Shown here piece after piece: positions 18,506 to 27,650 of a DNA stretch of 64,000 nt. Position 1 is the stretch's first letter, and each line of letters opens with the position of its first letter. Source of the DNA: Ruegeria sp. SCSIO 43209 (GTDB lineage: Bacteria > Pseudomonadota > Alphaproteobacteria > Rhodobacterales > Rhodobacteraceae). The stretch lies in contig NZ_CP065362.1 in the NCBI RefSeq assembly GCF_019904295.1, positions 434,001 to 498,000 of the forward strand. The letters run 5' to 3'. Position numbers and translations under genes: made by a program. The notes under the pieces were generated by a model. It worked only from the letters and a program-made list of their open reading frames with translations, made no database searches and had not been told where the DNA came from.

Positions 18506-20071
18506 ATGAAAATCGAATGGACAAAAGCAAATGTCGGGCGCAGGGGCTTCTTGAAAGGGGCAACTGCGCTTGGGGCGGCATCCGCGCTGCCTGCAAGCTG
18601 GGCCAATCGCGCCTTCGCCGCTGATGACGGGGTGTTGCGGGTGCGCGCCTACGGTGATGCCCAGAACATGGACCCCGCACATTCCGTCGGTGTTGTCGAA
18701 GAAGAAGTGCATGCCTCGATTTACAACAAGTTGATCCAATACAAGCCCGGCGAGGAATGGGGTTGGCAGCTGGATGCGGCGGCGATGATCGAGCAGGTTG
18801 ACCCGACCCATATCAAGTTCGCCCTACGCGATGATATCGGTTTCACCAATGGCTTCGGTGCGATGACCGCTGAAGACGTGAAATTCAGCATGGAGCGCAT
18901 CGTGGACGATGCGACCGAAAGCCCGAACAAGCCCGATTTGGGTCCGTTCAGCCATGTCGAAGTGAGCAGCGAACGCGAAGGTACCATCGTTCTGAACGAG
19001 CCGTTTGCTCCGATTTGGTCGATCGCCCTGCCCTACATAACCGGCAACATCGTCTCGAAAGCTGCGGTCGAGGCCGCAGGGGGCCGCATCGGGGCTGATC
19101 CGGTCGCTGAATCCGGCCCTTATCTGCGGGACAGCTGGTCACCCAAAGAAAAAACCGTGCTTAAGCGCAACCCGGATTGGAAGGGTGACGCACCAACATG
19201 GGACACAATCGAAATCCTGCCGATCGACGACGAAAACACCGCCGAGATCGCCTTTGAGGCGGGCGAACTGGACATGACTCGGGTTTCGCTGGGATCGGTC
19301 GAACGCTATCGGGCCGGTGTTCCGAACGGCGGATCTTTGGTCGAGAAACCCTCACTGTTCTATGTCTGGTTGGGCATGAATCTGGATCACCCCAAGCTTC
19401 AGAACCCAAAACTGCGTCAGGCGATTCAACATGCAGTCGACGTACCAAGCATCCTAGAGGCGGCCTATTTTGGAGCCGCTGAACCCTCGACAGGCATCAT
19501 CGCACCTGGCCTTGCGGGCCACCGCCCGCAATCTCTGGTCCCTCCGGCGGCAAACTTCGAGAAAGCGGCGCAATTGCTGGCGGAATCTGGCGAGACCAAT
19601 GTGACGCTTACGCTGGACACGCTGAACAAGACCACTTTCACCACGACGGCTCAGATCATTCAGGCAACTCTGGCGCAGATCGGGATCACGGTCGAAGTCA
19701 ACGTACTGGAATCCGGTGCATTCTGGGCAAGCGGAGACAACGAGAACCTGCAACTGGTTCTGAACCGCTTCTCGATGACCCCCGATCCATATTATGCGAC
19801 GGCCTGGTTCACCACCGAACAGGTCGGCATCTGGAACTGGGAGCGGTTCAGCAACGCTGAATTTGACGAAATTCACAACTCGGCATTCAAGGAAGCGGAT
19901 GTGGCCAAACGCGCTGAGATGTATCAGCGGGCGCAGTATCTGATGGAAGAAAGTGGTGCCTACCGCTTTATCACCCACGAGGCGACACCGGTGATTCATT
20001 CGGCGCGTGTCACCCCCGCGCTAAGACCCGACGGTCTGGCACTGCTGCGGTACTTCGGCAAGGCGACCTGA
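18506..20071 (+). CDS. ABC transporter substrate-binding protein, family 5 (peptide/nickel type)
   Basis: A 521-residue protein whose N-terminus contains a twin-arginine signal (GRRGFLKGATALGAAS ... AFAADDG), so it is exported folded through Tat. The body is a family-5 solute-binding protein: AEDVKFSMERIVD, the domain with YLRDSWSPKEKTVLKRNPDW, then LRQAIQHAVDVPSIL and the C-terminal NAEFDEIHNSAFKEADVAKR. These proteins capture di- or oligopeptides, glutathione or similar ligands. A GGGAGA ribosome binding site precedes the ATG. It is the receptor of the importer encoded by the four genes downstream. Confidence 0.93.
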   Translation: MKIEWTKANVGRRGFLKGATALGAASALPASWANRAFAADDGVLRVRAYGDAQNMDPAHSVGVVEEEVHASIYNKLIQYKPGEEWGWQLDAAAMIEQVDPTHIKFALRDDIGFTNGFGAMTAEDVKFSMERIVDDATESPNKPDLGPFSHVEVSSEREGTIVLNEPFAPIWSIALPYITGNIVSKAAVEAAGGRIGADPVAESGPYLRDSWSPKEKTVLKRNPDWKGDAPTWDTIEILPIDDENTAEIAFEAGELDMTRVSLGSVERYRAGVPNGGSLVEKPSLFYVWLGMNLDHPKLQNPKLRQAIQHAVDVPSILEAAYFGAAEPSTGIIAPGLAGHRPQSLVPPAANFEKAAQLLAESGETNVTLTLDTLNKTTFTTTAQIIQATLAQIGITVEVNVLESGAFWASGDNENLQLVLNRFSMTPDPYYATAWFTTEQVGIWNWERFSNAEFDEIHNSAFKEADVAKRAEMYQRAQYLMEESGAYRFITHEATPVIHSARVTPALRPDGLALLRYFGKAT

Positions 20072-20090
20072 CCTCCCAAAGGTCGGCTAC

Positions 20091-20118
20091 GTCCGGCGGG
20101 ATTTGACGCCCGCCGGAC
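20091..20118 (+). promoter_or_regulatory. Intercistronic 10-bp hairpin between binding-protein and permease genes
   Basis: The sequence GTCCGGCGGG-ATTTGACG-CCCGCCGGAC is a perfect 10-bp GC-rich stem with an 8-base loop, 19 bases after the binding-protein stop and 39 bases before the permease start. No T-run follows. Such hairpins often protect the upstream mRNA and cause excess binding protein over membrane subunits. Confidence 0.65.
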
Positions 20119-20157
20119 AAAACAGCTCGCCACCCATCCACAAGGAGCCAGCTTTTC

Positions 20158-21096
20158 ATGTTGAAGTTTGCAACCCGCCGCTTCGGGCTAGCGCTGCTTA
20201 TCCTCTTCGTGGCGGTTACCGTCATGTTCCTGATGATCCGCGCCGTCCCCGGGGACCCGGTCCAGATCATGTTGGGGCCACGCGCAACACCTGAGCTTCA
20301 GGCCCAGCTCACCGCTGCGTTGGCGCTGGATCAACCAATCTGGAAACAGCTGGTCATATTCTATGGAAACCTGGCCCGTGGCGATCTGGGAATCGACGTA
20401 TTCTCGGGCCGGTCAGTGACAGATATCGTGTTCCAGCAGCTACCCTACACTCTGGAACTGATCTTTGCGTCGATCCTGTGGTCCGCCACTTTGGGAATTG
20501 CACTTGGGGCATATGCCGCTGCCCATCCAAACACTCTGATCGATCGCATTGCGGCGGCGATTTCGGTCAGTTTTGTTGCAGCACCCGCCTTTGTCGTAGC
20601 ACTTCTGTCGCTATTGGTCTTTGCCGTGCATCTTCAGTGGTTTCCAGCCATCGGCGCGGGCGAAGGCTTCTGGGGCCGCATTGATCACCTCGTCTTGCCC
20701 GCCTTTGCCATCGGGCTAAGCTGGGTGGGCTACATCGCGCGGTTGGTGCGCGCCTCGATGTTGGAAGTCTTAGGCGAAAACCACGTTCGGACCGCACGAG
20801 CCTTCGGTATCGCAGAGCGCCGCGTGGTGATGGTTTATGCCTTGCGTATCGCCATTCTTCCGGTTGTCACGGTGATCGGCGTCGGCATGGGTTTCCTGCT
20901 GAGCTCGGCCGTATTCGCCGAAATAGTGTTCGCGCGCCCGGGTCTGGGCAAGCTGGTGATCGACAGCATAACCACCCGCAATTACCCGATTGTCATGGGC
21001 TCGGTTCTGATCTCAACCGGTTTGTTCGTCGTGTCGACCGCACTGGCGGACCTGATCAATGCGTGGCTCGACCCACGCGCTAGACAAGCGCATTGA
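20158..21096 (+). CDS. ABC transporter permease, DppB/GsiC type
   Basis: A 312-residue inner-membrane permease. It shows the N-terminal hallmark RRFGLALLILFVAVTVMFLMI, the conserved periplasmic segment RAVPGDPVQIMLGP, and the cytoplasmic EAA loop (VRTARAFGIAERRVVMVYALR) that contacts the ATPase. About six membrane helices are present, and the C-terminus has FARPGLGKLVIDSITTRNYP, diagnostic of the DppB family. AAGGAG lies upstream of the ATG. It pairs with the next gene to form the translocation channel of the peptide-type importer. Confidence 0.92.
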   Translation: MLKFATRRFGLALLILFVAVTVMFLMIRAVPGDPVQIMLGPRATPELQAQLTAALALDQPIWKQLVIFYGNLARGDLGIDVFSGRSVTDIVFQQLPYTLELIFASILWSATLGIALGAYAAAHPNTLIDRIAAAISVSFVAAPAFVVALLSLLVFAVHLQWFPAIGAGEGFWGRIDHLVLPAFAIGLSWVGYIARLVRASMLEVLGENHVRTARAFGIAERRVVMVYALRIAILPVVTVIGVGMGFLLSSAVFAEIVFARPGLGKLVIDSITTRNYPIVMGSVLISTGLFVVSTALADLINAWLDPRARQAH

Positions 21097-21107
21097 GGAA
21101 AGCCGAA

Positions 21108-21965
21108 ATGGAAAAATCTCGTTCTGAACTTGGTCAGATCATTGTCGGCGTCGCCCGCGACCCTCTGGGTCTGATTGGTTTGGTCATTGTCGGCACCATC
21201 GTCTTCTGTGCGATTTTCGCCTATTGGATTGTGCCCTATGATCCTGTGGCCATGGATATCAAAGCCCGGTTGCAAGGCCCGTCTGCCGAGCACCTTCTGG
21301 GTACGGACCAACTTGGCCGCGATACGTTTTCCCGCGTGATTGCCGGCGGTCAGGTTGCGTTGAAAGTCGCCTTGCCTGCCGTCTTTGGTGCTATGGCAAT
21401 TGGCCTAACCTTGGGAATGATTGCGGGGTATGGGCCAAAATGGCTCGACAACCTGTTGATGTTGTTCTTTGACACCATCCGGTCCTTCCCGACCGTAATG
21501 TTTGCGCTGGCCGTTGTGGCCCTGGTCGGTCCCAGTTTGCAAACGGTTGTGTTCGTGGTGATGGCGACTTCGATCCCAACCTATGGCCGTGTGGCGCGAA
21601 CGCAGACCCTGACGTTGCGCAATTCCGAGTTCATTCTGGCCGAGCGTTCGATGGGGGCCAGCATGGCCCGCATCTTGGGTGTGCACATGCTACCAAATAT
21701 CGTGGGGGTTCTGGCCGTCCTGGCTGCTATGGACATCCCGACGGTGATCGCGCTTGAGGCGGGGCTGTCCTTTCTCGGGCTTGGCGTGAAGCCCCCAACC
21801 CCCAGTTGGGGCGCACTTCTGAAGGACGGGTATTCCCTGATCCGACAGACACCTTGGCTGGTGGTGGGCGGCGGTCTGCCGATCATTCTGGCAACCCTGG
21901 GCTTTACGTTTTTAGGGGAATCCCTGCGCGACGTGGTTGATCCCAAACTGAGGAAACAGCGATGA
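21108..21965 (+). CDS. ABC transporter permease, DppC type
   Basis: A 285-residue second permease. It contains the DppC-type lead segment IVPYDPVAMDIKARLQGPS with HLLGTDQLGRDTFSRV, the EAA loop (ILAERSMGASMARILGVHMLP), and the C-terminal GLSFLGLGVKPPTPSWGALL. Start is taken at the ATG at 21108, which has GAGGAA 8 bases upstream; a TTG at 21093 overlapping the previous gene is possible but less likely. The stop overlaps the start of the ATPase gene by 4 bases (ATGA), indicating translational coupling. Confidence 0.92.
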   Translation: MEKSRSELGQIIVGVARDPLGLIGLVIVGTIVFCAIFAYWIVPYDPVAMDIKARLQGPSAEHLLGTDQLGRDTFSRVIAGGQVALKVALPAVFGAMAIGLTLGMIAGYGPKWLDNLLMLFFDTIRSFPTVMFALAVVALVGPSLQTVVFVVMATSIPTYGRVARTQTLTLRNSEFILAERSMGASMARILGVHMLPNIVGVLAVLAAMDIPTVIALEAGLSFLGLGVKPPTPSWGALLKDGYSLIRQTPWLVVGGGLPIILATLGFTFLGESLRDVVDPKLRKQR

Positions 21966-22942
21966 CCGAAACTCTTCTGGAAATCGAGAACCTCAGCGTC
22001 GATTATGAAACGGCACGCGGAGATCTCAAGGCATTGCGGGATATCACCTTTGACATCCGCAAAGGTGAGATCGTGGGTATTGTCGGTGAGTCTGGTTGCG
22101 GAAAATCAACCTTGATCTCGTCGATCCTGCGGCTGACCGCACCGAACACGCGGTTCCGGCAAGGCGAAATACGCTTTAAGGGGCAAGACCTGTTGCAAGT
22201 GCCTGAACGCAGGATGCGGGATCTGCGCGGGTCAGATATCTCGATCATCTTTCAAGACCCGATGCAGACCCACAATCCGGTTTTGACCATTGGCCAGCAG
22301 ATGGTTGATATTCAGCATCGATCAAAGACAAGCAGGCAGGTAAAACTGGCCAATGCGGCAAAGATGCTGGGGGCTGTTGGAATTCCGGACCCTGAAGCGC
22401 GCTTAAAGCGGTTTCCCCACGAGTTTTCTGGCGGAATGCGACAGCGGATCGCGATTGCCATGGCGTTGATGTCGAAACCCGACCTGCTGATCGCGGATGA
22501 GCCGACCACCGCGCTGGACGCCACGCTTGAGGTGCAGATCATCGAACGCCTGCAAGAGCTGCAGCGCGAGTTCGATTGCGCCATCCTGTTCATCTCGCAC
22601 CATCTGGGTGTGATCGCGGAACTCTGTGATCGCGTAGTGGTAATGTACGCAGGCGCCGTGGTCGAAAGCGGCGAGGTGCGCGAGATTTTTCACAATCCCA
22701 AGCACCCTTACACACGCCGTCTGATTGATTGTGATCCCGGCCATATCAAGGAACGCGCGCGGGTTCTGCCAACTATTCCGGGCGAAGTGCCCGATCTGGC
22801 CAACCTGCCCGGCGGCTGTATTTTCCGCGACCGCTGCGATCAGGCGATGCCACGCTGCGCAACGGACGTTCCGCCCTTGGATCGTCTGAAAGAAGGGCAT
22901 CACGCCGCCTGCTGGCTGAACCATGAGGAGGCCGTGACATGA
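21962..22942 (+). CDS. ABC transporter ATP-binding protein, DppD type
   Basis: A 326-residue ATPase. The Walker A is GESGCGKST (near residue 44), the signature region is FSGGMRQRIAIAMAL, and Walker B is LLIADEPTTALD followed by the H-loop ISHHLG. The C-terminal oligopeptide-transporter domain shows three close cysteines (GGCIFRDRCDQAMPRC), typical of DppD/OppD and reported in the family to hold an iron-sulfur site. It starts within the stop of the permease gene and its own stop overlaps the next start (ATGA). One of the paired ATPases powering import. Confidence 0.93.
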   Translation: MTETLLEIENLSVDYETARGDLKALRDITFDIRKGEIVGIVGESGCGKSTLISSILRLTAPNTRFRQGEIRFKGQDLLQVPERRMRDLRGSDISIIFQDPMQTHNPVLTIGQQMVDIQHRSKTSRQVKLANAAKMLGAVGIPDPEARLKRFPHEFSGGMRQRIAIAMALMSKPDLLIADEPTTALDATLEVQIIERLQELQREFDCAILFISHHLGVIAELCDRVVVMYAGAVVESGEVREIFHNPKHPYTRRLIDCDPGHIKERARVLPTIPGEVPDLANLPGGCIFRDRCDQAMPRCATDVPPLDRLKEGHHAACWLNHEEAVT

Positions 22943-23883
22943 GCCTGCTGAATGTCCAAGACCTGCAAACCAGCTATGGCCCGGTCAACGTGCTGGCGGG
23001 CGTCAGCTTTGAGGTCGAAGCTGGCGAAACCTATGCGCTTGTCGGCGAAAGCGGTTCGGGCAAGACAACTGTCATCCGTACGATTGCGGGCCTGGCCCCG
23101 GCGCAGGCCGGTTCGGTCGTGTTTGACACGCAAGAGATACGAGGCGCGCCGGAACGGGTAATGCGTCCGCTGCGCAAAGACATGGCGATGATGTTTCAGG
23201 ACCCTGTGGGCAGCTTGTCACCACGCCTGACAATTCGAAGCCTGATCACGGAACCCTATCGCATTCAGGGCATGAAAGATCGCGATCTGGATGCCGAAGC
23301 CAAGCGTCTGCTGGAAATGGTGAACCTGCCGGTGCATTTCGCGGACCGCTACCCCTATCAATTGTCCGGTGGCCAGGCACGACGGGTTGGTGTTGCCCGC
23401 GCTTTGGCGCTGGAGCCGAAACTGATCCTGGCGGATGAACCAACGGCAGGGTTGGATGTTTCGGTACAGGGTGAGCTGCTGAACCTGCTCAACGACCTGC
23501 GGGAACGCCTGGGCCTGGCGATGGTGATCATCACCCACAACCTGAACGTGGTGCGCCACGTGGCAGACCGCATGGGCATTATGTATCTGGGTCGACTGGT
23601 CGAGGAAGGCACAACCGAGGCGATCTTCGACGATCCGCGCCACCCCTATACCCGCTGCCTGCTCAGCGCCAACCCCGAGCCGGACCCCGATGCGCGCCTT
23701 GAACGGATCGCGCTCAAAGGTGAGCCGCCCAGCCTCTTGCAACGCCCGTCGGGTTGTGAGTTCCGCGAAAGATGCCCGTTTGCCAAAGACATCTGCACAC
23801 AGACACCGCAATGGGAGATTGCGGCGGGCCACGGGCTGCGCTGTCTCGCACCCTTGTCGGGTGCGCCTGCTCCGGGTCACTAA
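22939..23883 (+). CDS. ABC transporter ATP-binding protein, DppF type
   Basis: A 314-residue ATPase completing the importer. It has Walker A GESGSGKTT, a signature LSGGQARRVGVARAL, Walker B LILADEPTAGLD and H-loop ITHNLN. The C-terminal domain again carries clustered cysteines (SGCEFRERCPFAKDIC). Together with the Tat-exported receptor, two permeases and the DppD-type ATPase it makes a complete family-5 importer. It is 3 bases upstream of the amidohydrolase gene, so transport and hydrolysis are genetically coupled. Confidence 0.93.
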   Translation: MSLLNVQDLQTSYGPVNVLAGVSFEVEAGETYALVGESGSGKTTVIRTIAGLAPAQAGSVVFDTQEIRGAPERVMRPLRKDMAMMFQDPVGSLSPRLTIRSLITEPYRIQGMKDRDLDAEAKRLLEMVNLPVHFADRYPYQLSGGQARRVGVARALALEPKLILADEPTAGLDVSVQGELLNLLNDLRERLGLAMVIITHNLNVVRHVADRMGIMYLGRLVEEGTTEAIFDDPRHPYTRCLLSANPEPDPDARLERIALKGEPPSLLQRPSGCEFRERCPFAKDICTQTPQWEIAAGHGLRCLAPLSGAPAPGH

Positions 23884-23886
23884 AGG

Positions 23887-25530
23887 ATGAGGGAAACACT
23901 CTATTTCGGCGGTCCCATCCTGACGATGGACGCCGACAATTCCCGACCCGAGGCGGTGTTGGTGCGGGACGATGTCATCATTGCGGTGGGGGACGAAGCA
24001 ACGCTGCGTCGGCGGATGTCATCCGATGCGGGTGTATATGACCTAGCTGGCCAGACCCTGATCCCAGCCTTCATCGACTCGCACGGCCACTTCCCAGATC
24101 CCGGCTTCATCCAGCTGTTTCGGGTTGATCTTGCATCACCTCCGCGCGGCGTGTGTATGGATATGGCGCAAGCTTTGGAAAAGCTGCGCTGCCGGGCCGA
24201 AGAGACGCCCGAGGGCGATTGGGTTATGGGCGTTTTGTTCGACAACACCGCCATTTCAGAAGGCCGCATGCCTACCCGGGCCGAACTGGATGATGTCTCA
24301 ACGGCGCATCCAATCTGGGTTCTGCATGCTTCGGGTCACAACGGCGCGGCCAATTCGATGGCGCTGAAGCTGCATGGCGTCAATCGCGACACCCCGGACC
24401 CGGCCGGAGGGCGTTATGGCCGCGACCCCGATACCGGCGCCCTGACGGGGCTGGTCGAAGGGCTGTCGGCCATGGGCGAAATGGGCGATACTGATTTTCT
24501 GATCGGCCGGGACAGGTTCTGGCAAGGGTTCAACGCCTGCCGTGATGAGTATTTGTCCCACGGAGTAACTTATGCACAGAACGCTTGGGCATCGCAGGTT
24601 ATGCTCGACCACTTTGCCAGCCTTCGTGCCGATCAGGATCCCGGCATTGATTTGGAATTATTGCCAATTGCCGATCTGGAACCGGCTCTGAGCCAGGGCT
24701 GGATCGACGATAACTGGCCCGGAAACCCACATTTTACGCTGGGTGCGCGCAAGCTGTTTACCGATGGCGCATTCCAATTGCAGACTGCCTATCTGTCTGC
24801 GCCCTACTACAAGTCGCTGGACCCCGATCACCCCTGTGGCATGATCTATGCCACGCAGGTCGACATGGATACCGAGGTTCTCCGTCTACACGCTATGGGG
24901 TTTCAGATCCACTGCCATTGCAACGGGGATGCCGGGGCCGAGATGTTCATCGATGCGGTGGACAAGGCCTTGTTAGCGCATCCGCGAGACGATCACCGCC
25001 ATACCATCATCCACGGCCAGGTTCTGCGCGACGATCAACTGGACCGCATGGCGCGGCTTGGAATAACTGTCAGCTTCTTTTCAGCACATGTGCATTTCTG
25101 GGGGGACCGACACTACGATACCTTCCTCGGCCCGGAACGCGCTGAACGGATTTCGCCAGCCGCAACTGCGGAACGATACGGTGTACGCTATACGATCCAC
25201 AATGACGCGTCGGTTACGCCAACGCGGCCAATCCATCTGGCGCATTGCGCGGTGAATCGACTGACTGCATCCGGCCGGCAACTGGGTGAAAAGGAAAAGG
25301 TCAGCGTACTGTCTGCGCTACGGGCACAAACCATCGATGCGGCGTGGCAAGTGTTTAAAGAAGATCAGCGCGGTTCGATTGAGCCCGGAAAACTGGCAGA
25401 TTTCGCCATCCTTTCTCGCAATCCCCTAGATGATCCTGAACGGCTGCTCGACACATCAATTGTTGCAACCATCCGGCGAGGACAGATTGTGTTTGGCGCC
25501 ACCAAATCCAGAAAAGAACTGGAATTTTAG
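23887..25530 (+). CDS. Amidohydrolase family protein (YtcJ-like)
   Basis: A 547-residue metal-dependent amidohydrolase. The N-terminal beta-sandwich start (ETLYFGGPILTMDADNS...) is followed by the metal-binding motif FIDSHGHFPDPG, then FQIHCHCNGDAGAEMF, HTIIHGQVLRDDQLDR and the C-terminal signature GSIEPGKLADFAILSRNPL. This is the Amidohydrolase_3 pattern, in which histidines and an aspartate hold one or two metal ions. The substrate may be an N-acyl, cyclic or formylated compound delivered by the upstream importer; the sequence does not say which. It begins 3 bases after the ATPase gene and is cytoplasmic (no signal peptide). Confidence 0.88.
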   Translation: MRETLYFGGPILTMDADNSRPEAVLVRDDVIIAVGDEATLRRRMSSDAGVYDLAGQTLIPAFIDSHGHFPDPGFIQLFRVDLASPPRGVCMDMAQALEKLRCRAEETPEGDWVMGVLFDNTAISEGRMPTRAELDDVSTAHPIWVLHASGHNGAANSMALKLHGVNRDTPDPAGGRYGRDPDTGALTGLVEGLSAMGEMGDTDFLIGRDRFWQGFNACRDEYLSHGVTYAQNAWASQVMLDHFASLRADQDPGIDLELLPIADLEPALSQGWIDDNWPGNPHFTLGARKLFTDGAFQLQTAYLSAPYYKSLDPDHPCGMIYATQVDMDTEVLRLHAMGFQIHCHCNGDAGAEMFIDAVDKALLAHPRDDHRHTIIHGQVLRDDQLDRMARLGITVSFFSAHVHFWGDRHYDTFLGPERAERISPAATAERYGVRYTIHNDASVTPTRPIHLAHCAVNRLTASGRQLGEKEKVSVLSALRAQTIDAAWQVFKEDQRGSIEPGKLADFAILSRNPLDDPERLLDTSIVATIRRGQIVFGATKSRKELEF

Positions 25531-25531
25531 A

Positions 25532-27037
25532 ATGACAGCCAAACGCATTGCCATTGCCGGATTTCAACACGAAACCAACTGCTTCGGAGCGACCAAAGCG
25601 GGTCTGCCCGAGTTCGAGATGGCAGATTCCTGGCCCGAAATGTTGCATGGCGCGCGTGTCATCGCAGACACCAAAGGCATGAACCTACCCATCGCCGGGT
25701 TTTCTTCCGCCGCGAACCAGGCAGGTTTCGAGCTTTTCCCAATCCTGTGGTGTGCGGCAGAACCTAGCGCTCATGTCACGGATCACGCGTTCGAGAAGAT
25801 ATGTACTATGATCTTGGATGGCCTTCGCGGCGCGGGACCGCTGGACGGAGTGTATCTCGACCTGCACGGTGCCATGGTGACTGAAAGCCTTGCCGATGGT
25901 GAGGGAGAACTGTTGCGCCGAGTACGTGATCTGGTAGGGCAGGACGTTCCGGTCGTGGCGAGCCTGGACCTGCATGCCAATATCTCTGACCAGATGATCT
26001 CGCAGGCGGACTATCTGGCAATTTTCCGCACGTACCCGCACCTCGATATGGGCGAAACCGGTGCACGATGCGTACCGGTTCTGCAAAGGCTACTGGCAGG
26101 AGAAAAGCTGCACAAAGCCTTCCGGCAGGTGCCCTATCTGATCCCATTACATGCGCAATACACCTGGGCCGCACCGTTTGATGAGATTTATCAGTTGCCC
26201 ACCCGGTTCGAACAGGCCCATGTCTATGCAGAAATCGCACTGGGTTTTACAGCGGCAGATTATCCCGATACTGGTCCGTCCTGCGTTGCCTACGCGACCA
26301 GTGCCGCGCAAGCGACCGCCGCAGTAGATCAAATAGTCGACCTTTTTCTGGCCCGCGAACCTGATGTGGACTGCTCTATGTTGTCGTTGGACGAAGCCGT
26401 TCTGGCCTGTCGTTCGCATCGCGACAAACCGCTCGTGTTAGCGGATGTACAGGACAACGCAGGCGCAGGCGGCACATCCGATACCACCGGACTTCTGGCC
26501 GCTTTGATCGAGGGGGAAGCGCAGGAGGTTTTGATGGGTCTCTTCCACGACGCCGAAAGCGCAGAGAAAGCGCATCGTGCAGGCCAAGGCGCAAAACTGA
26601 ACCTGGCCATCGGCGGAAAATCAGGTCTGCCCGGGCTCCACCCCGTTGAGGCAAAGTTCGAAGTTCTGGCCATCGGAGATGGCATCTGCCGATACTCAGG
26701 TGAGATGTACGGAGGCGGCATCGCGACGCTTGGCAAAACGGCCGCTCTGAGGATGATAGAGTCTGGCGCGAAGATAGACTTGGTCGTCACCAGTGTGCGC
26801 AACCAATGCCTAGACCGCGCTCATTTCACCCATATCGGCCTGAATCCCACATCCTATTCAGTGATCTGTGTCAAAAGCACCACACATTTCCGGGCGGATT
26901 TCCAACCCATCGCAAGCGACGTGAAAGCCGTTGCCGCTCCAGGCACCTTTCTCTGCGATCTGGACCAGATCCCCTACTACAACATCGCAGGCAAACGCCG
27001 CATCGAAACAAGTGGACCCAAAACCAGAAACCATTGA
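25532..27037 (+). CDS. M81 family metallopeptidase (MlrC-like)
   Basis: A protein of 501 residues starting MTAKRIAIAGFQHETNCF, one base after the amidohydrolase stop; an earlier in-frame ATG would lie inside that gene and is rejected. The N-terminal part shows GFQHETN, YLDLHGAMVTE and VASLDLHANIS, and the C-terminal part VLADVQDNAGAGGTSDTTG and RNQCLDRAHFTHIGL, the two domains of the M81/MlrC family. MlrC is known for cleaving linearised microcystin fragments, but the family is broad and occurs in many peptide or D-amino-acid utilisation loci. Probably completes peptide degradation after uptake. Confidence 0.88.
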   Translation: MTAKRIAIAGFQHETNCFGATKAGLPEFEMADSWPEMLHGARVIADTKGMNLPIAGFSSAANQAGFELFPILWCAAEPSAHVTDHAFEKICTMILDGLRGAGPLDGVYLDLHGAMVTESLADGEGELLRRVRDLVGQDVPVVASLDLHANISDQMISQADYLAIFRTYPHLDMGETGARCVPVLQRLLAGEKLHKAFRQVPYLIPLHAQYTWAAPFDEIYQLPTRFEQAHVYAEIALGFTAADYPDTGPSCVAYATSAAQATAAVDQIVDLFLAREPDVDCSMLSLDEAVLACRSHRDKPLVLADVQDNAGAGGTSDTTGLLAALIEGEAQEVLMGLFHDAESAEKAHRAGQGAKLNLAIGGKSGLPGLHPVEAKFEVLAIGDGICRYSGEMYGGGIATLGKTAALRMIESGAKIDLVVTSVRNQCLDRAHFTHIGLNPTSYSVICVKSTTHFRADFQPIASDVKAVAAPGTFLCDLDQIPYYNIAGKRRIETSGPKTRNH

Positions 27038-27650
27038 TTTCCCCCCCGCATCGCAGCTCGCAATCGACATAGCAGGCGCAGAAACTGCATCGAGATCCCG
27101 CTCGTAAACTAAGAGATTGGAAACTTCTCGCTTCACGTTTTGACAATGCTGCGTCATCACTCGCTTCAAACCTACAGAAGATAGGGCTTAAACCGCTTCT
27201 GTTCGGCAGAAACCCAAGCCCATTACGACCAAGCTTTGACAGAGCAACCCTGCAGCAAATCCCGACCCAGCGAACGGACCTTGCTAGCGCGATTCACGGT
27301 TCGAAATCGAGCGGTGAAGATGTCTGACTTATATTGGTTGGCTGGCGAACATAAAGCGCGTCTTGAGCCCTTATTCCCCAAATCACACGCCAGTCATCTA
27401 CGCGAGACCCGCGGAGTTACAGACCCAGATTGTGATGATCTGCTAAAACCCGCTTTTTATCGGAATAGTGAACGAAACCGCAACGCTGGGAAATACCATC
27501 ACACCGGATACCTCCGCTCAAACAAACTGGTCTGAGATCCGGCCTGTTCGGCGTTGGATGTAGACGGCAAGTGTAGCTATCGATAGACAACTTCCAAAGG
27601 GTCAAACCGAAAACGAGGGCCCGAGGCAACCCAGGCAACAGGAAGAAACT
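27038..27650. other. 613-base gene-poor stretch with a transposase remnant
   Basis: Between the M81 peptidase and the next gene I see no intact gene. It contains the IS5-type fragment listed at 27320-27535. No tRNA, terminator with a T-run or clear promoter was recognised. The stretch separates the catabolic island from the glycan-related genes and looks like an old insertion scar. Confidence 0.6.
27320..27535 (+). pseudogene. Degenerate N-terminal fragment of an IS5-family transposase
   Basis: The frame from ATG 27320 reads MSDLYWLAGEHKARLEPLFPKSH. This corresponds to the start of IS5-group transposases of alphaproteobacteria, which I recall as MSDL(F/Y)WL(T)xEQMARLxPFFPKSHG. After the PKSH segment similarity is lost, and the later part (KPAFYRNSERNRNAG) could be another decayed piece. 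No DDE catalytic domain or terminal repeats are visible. Dead remnant. Confidence 0.55.

Noticed and set aside
25430..25531. Upstream start of the M81 peptidase inside the amidohydrolase gene
   Set aside because: The extension has no family match; ATG 25532 just after the amidohydrolase stop gives the normal N-terminus.
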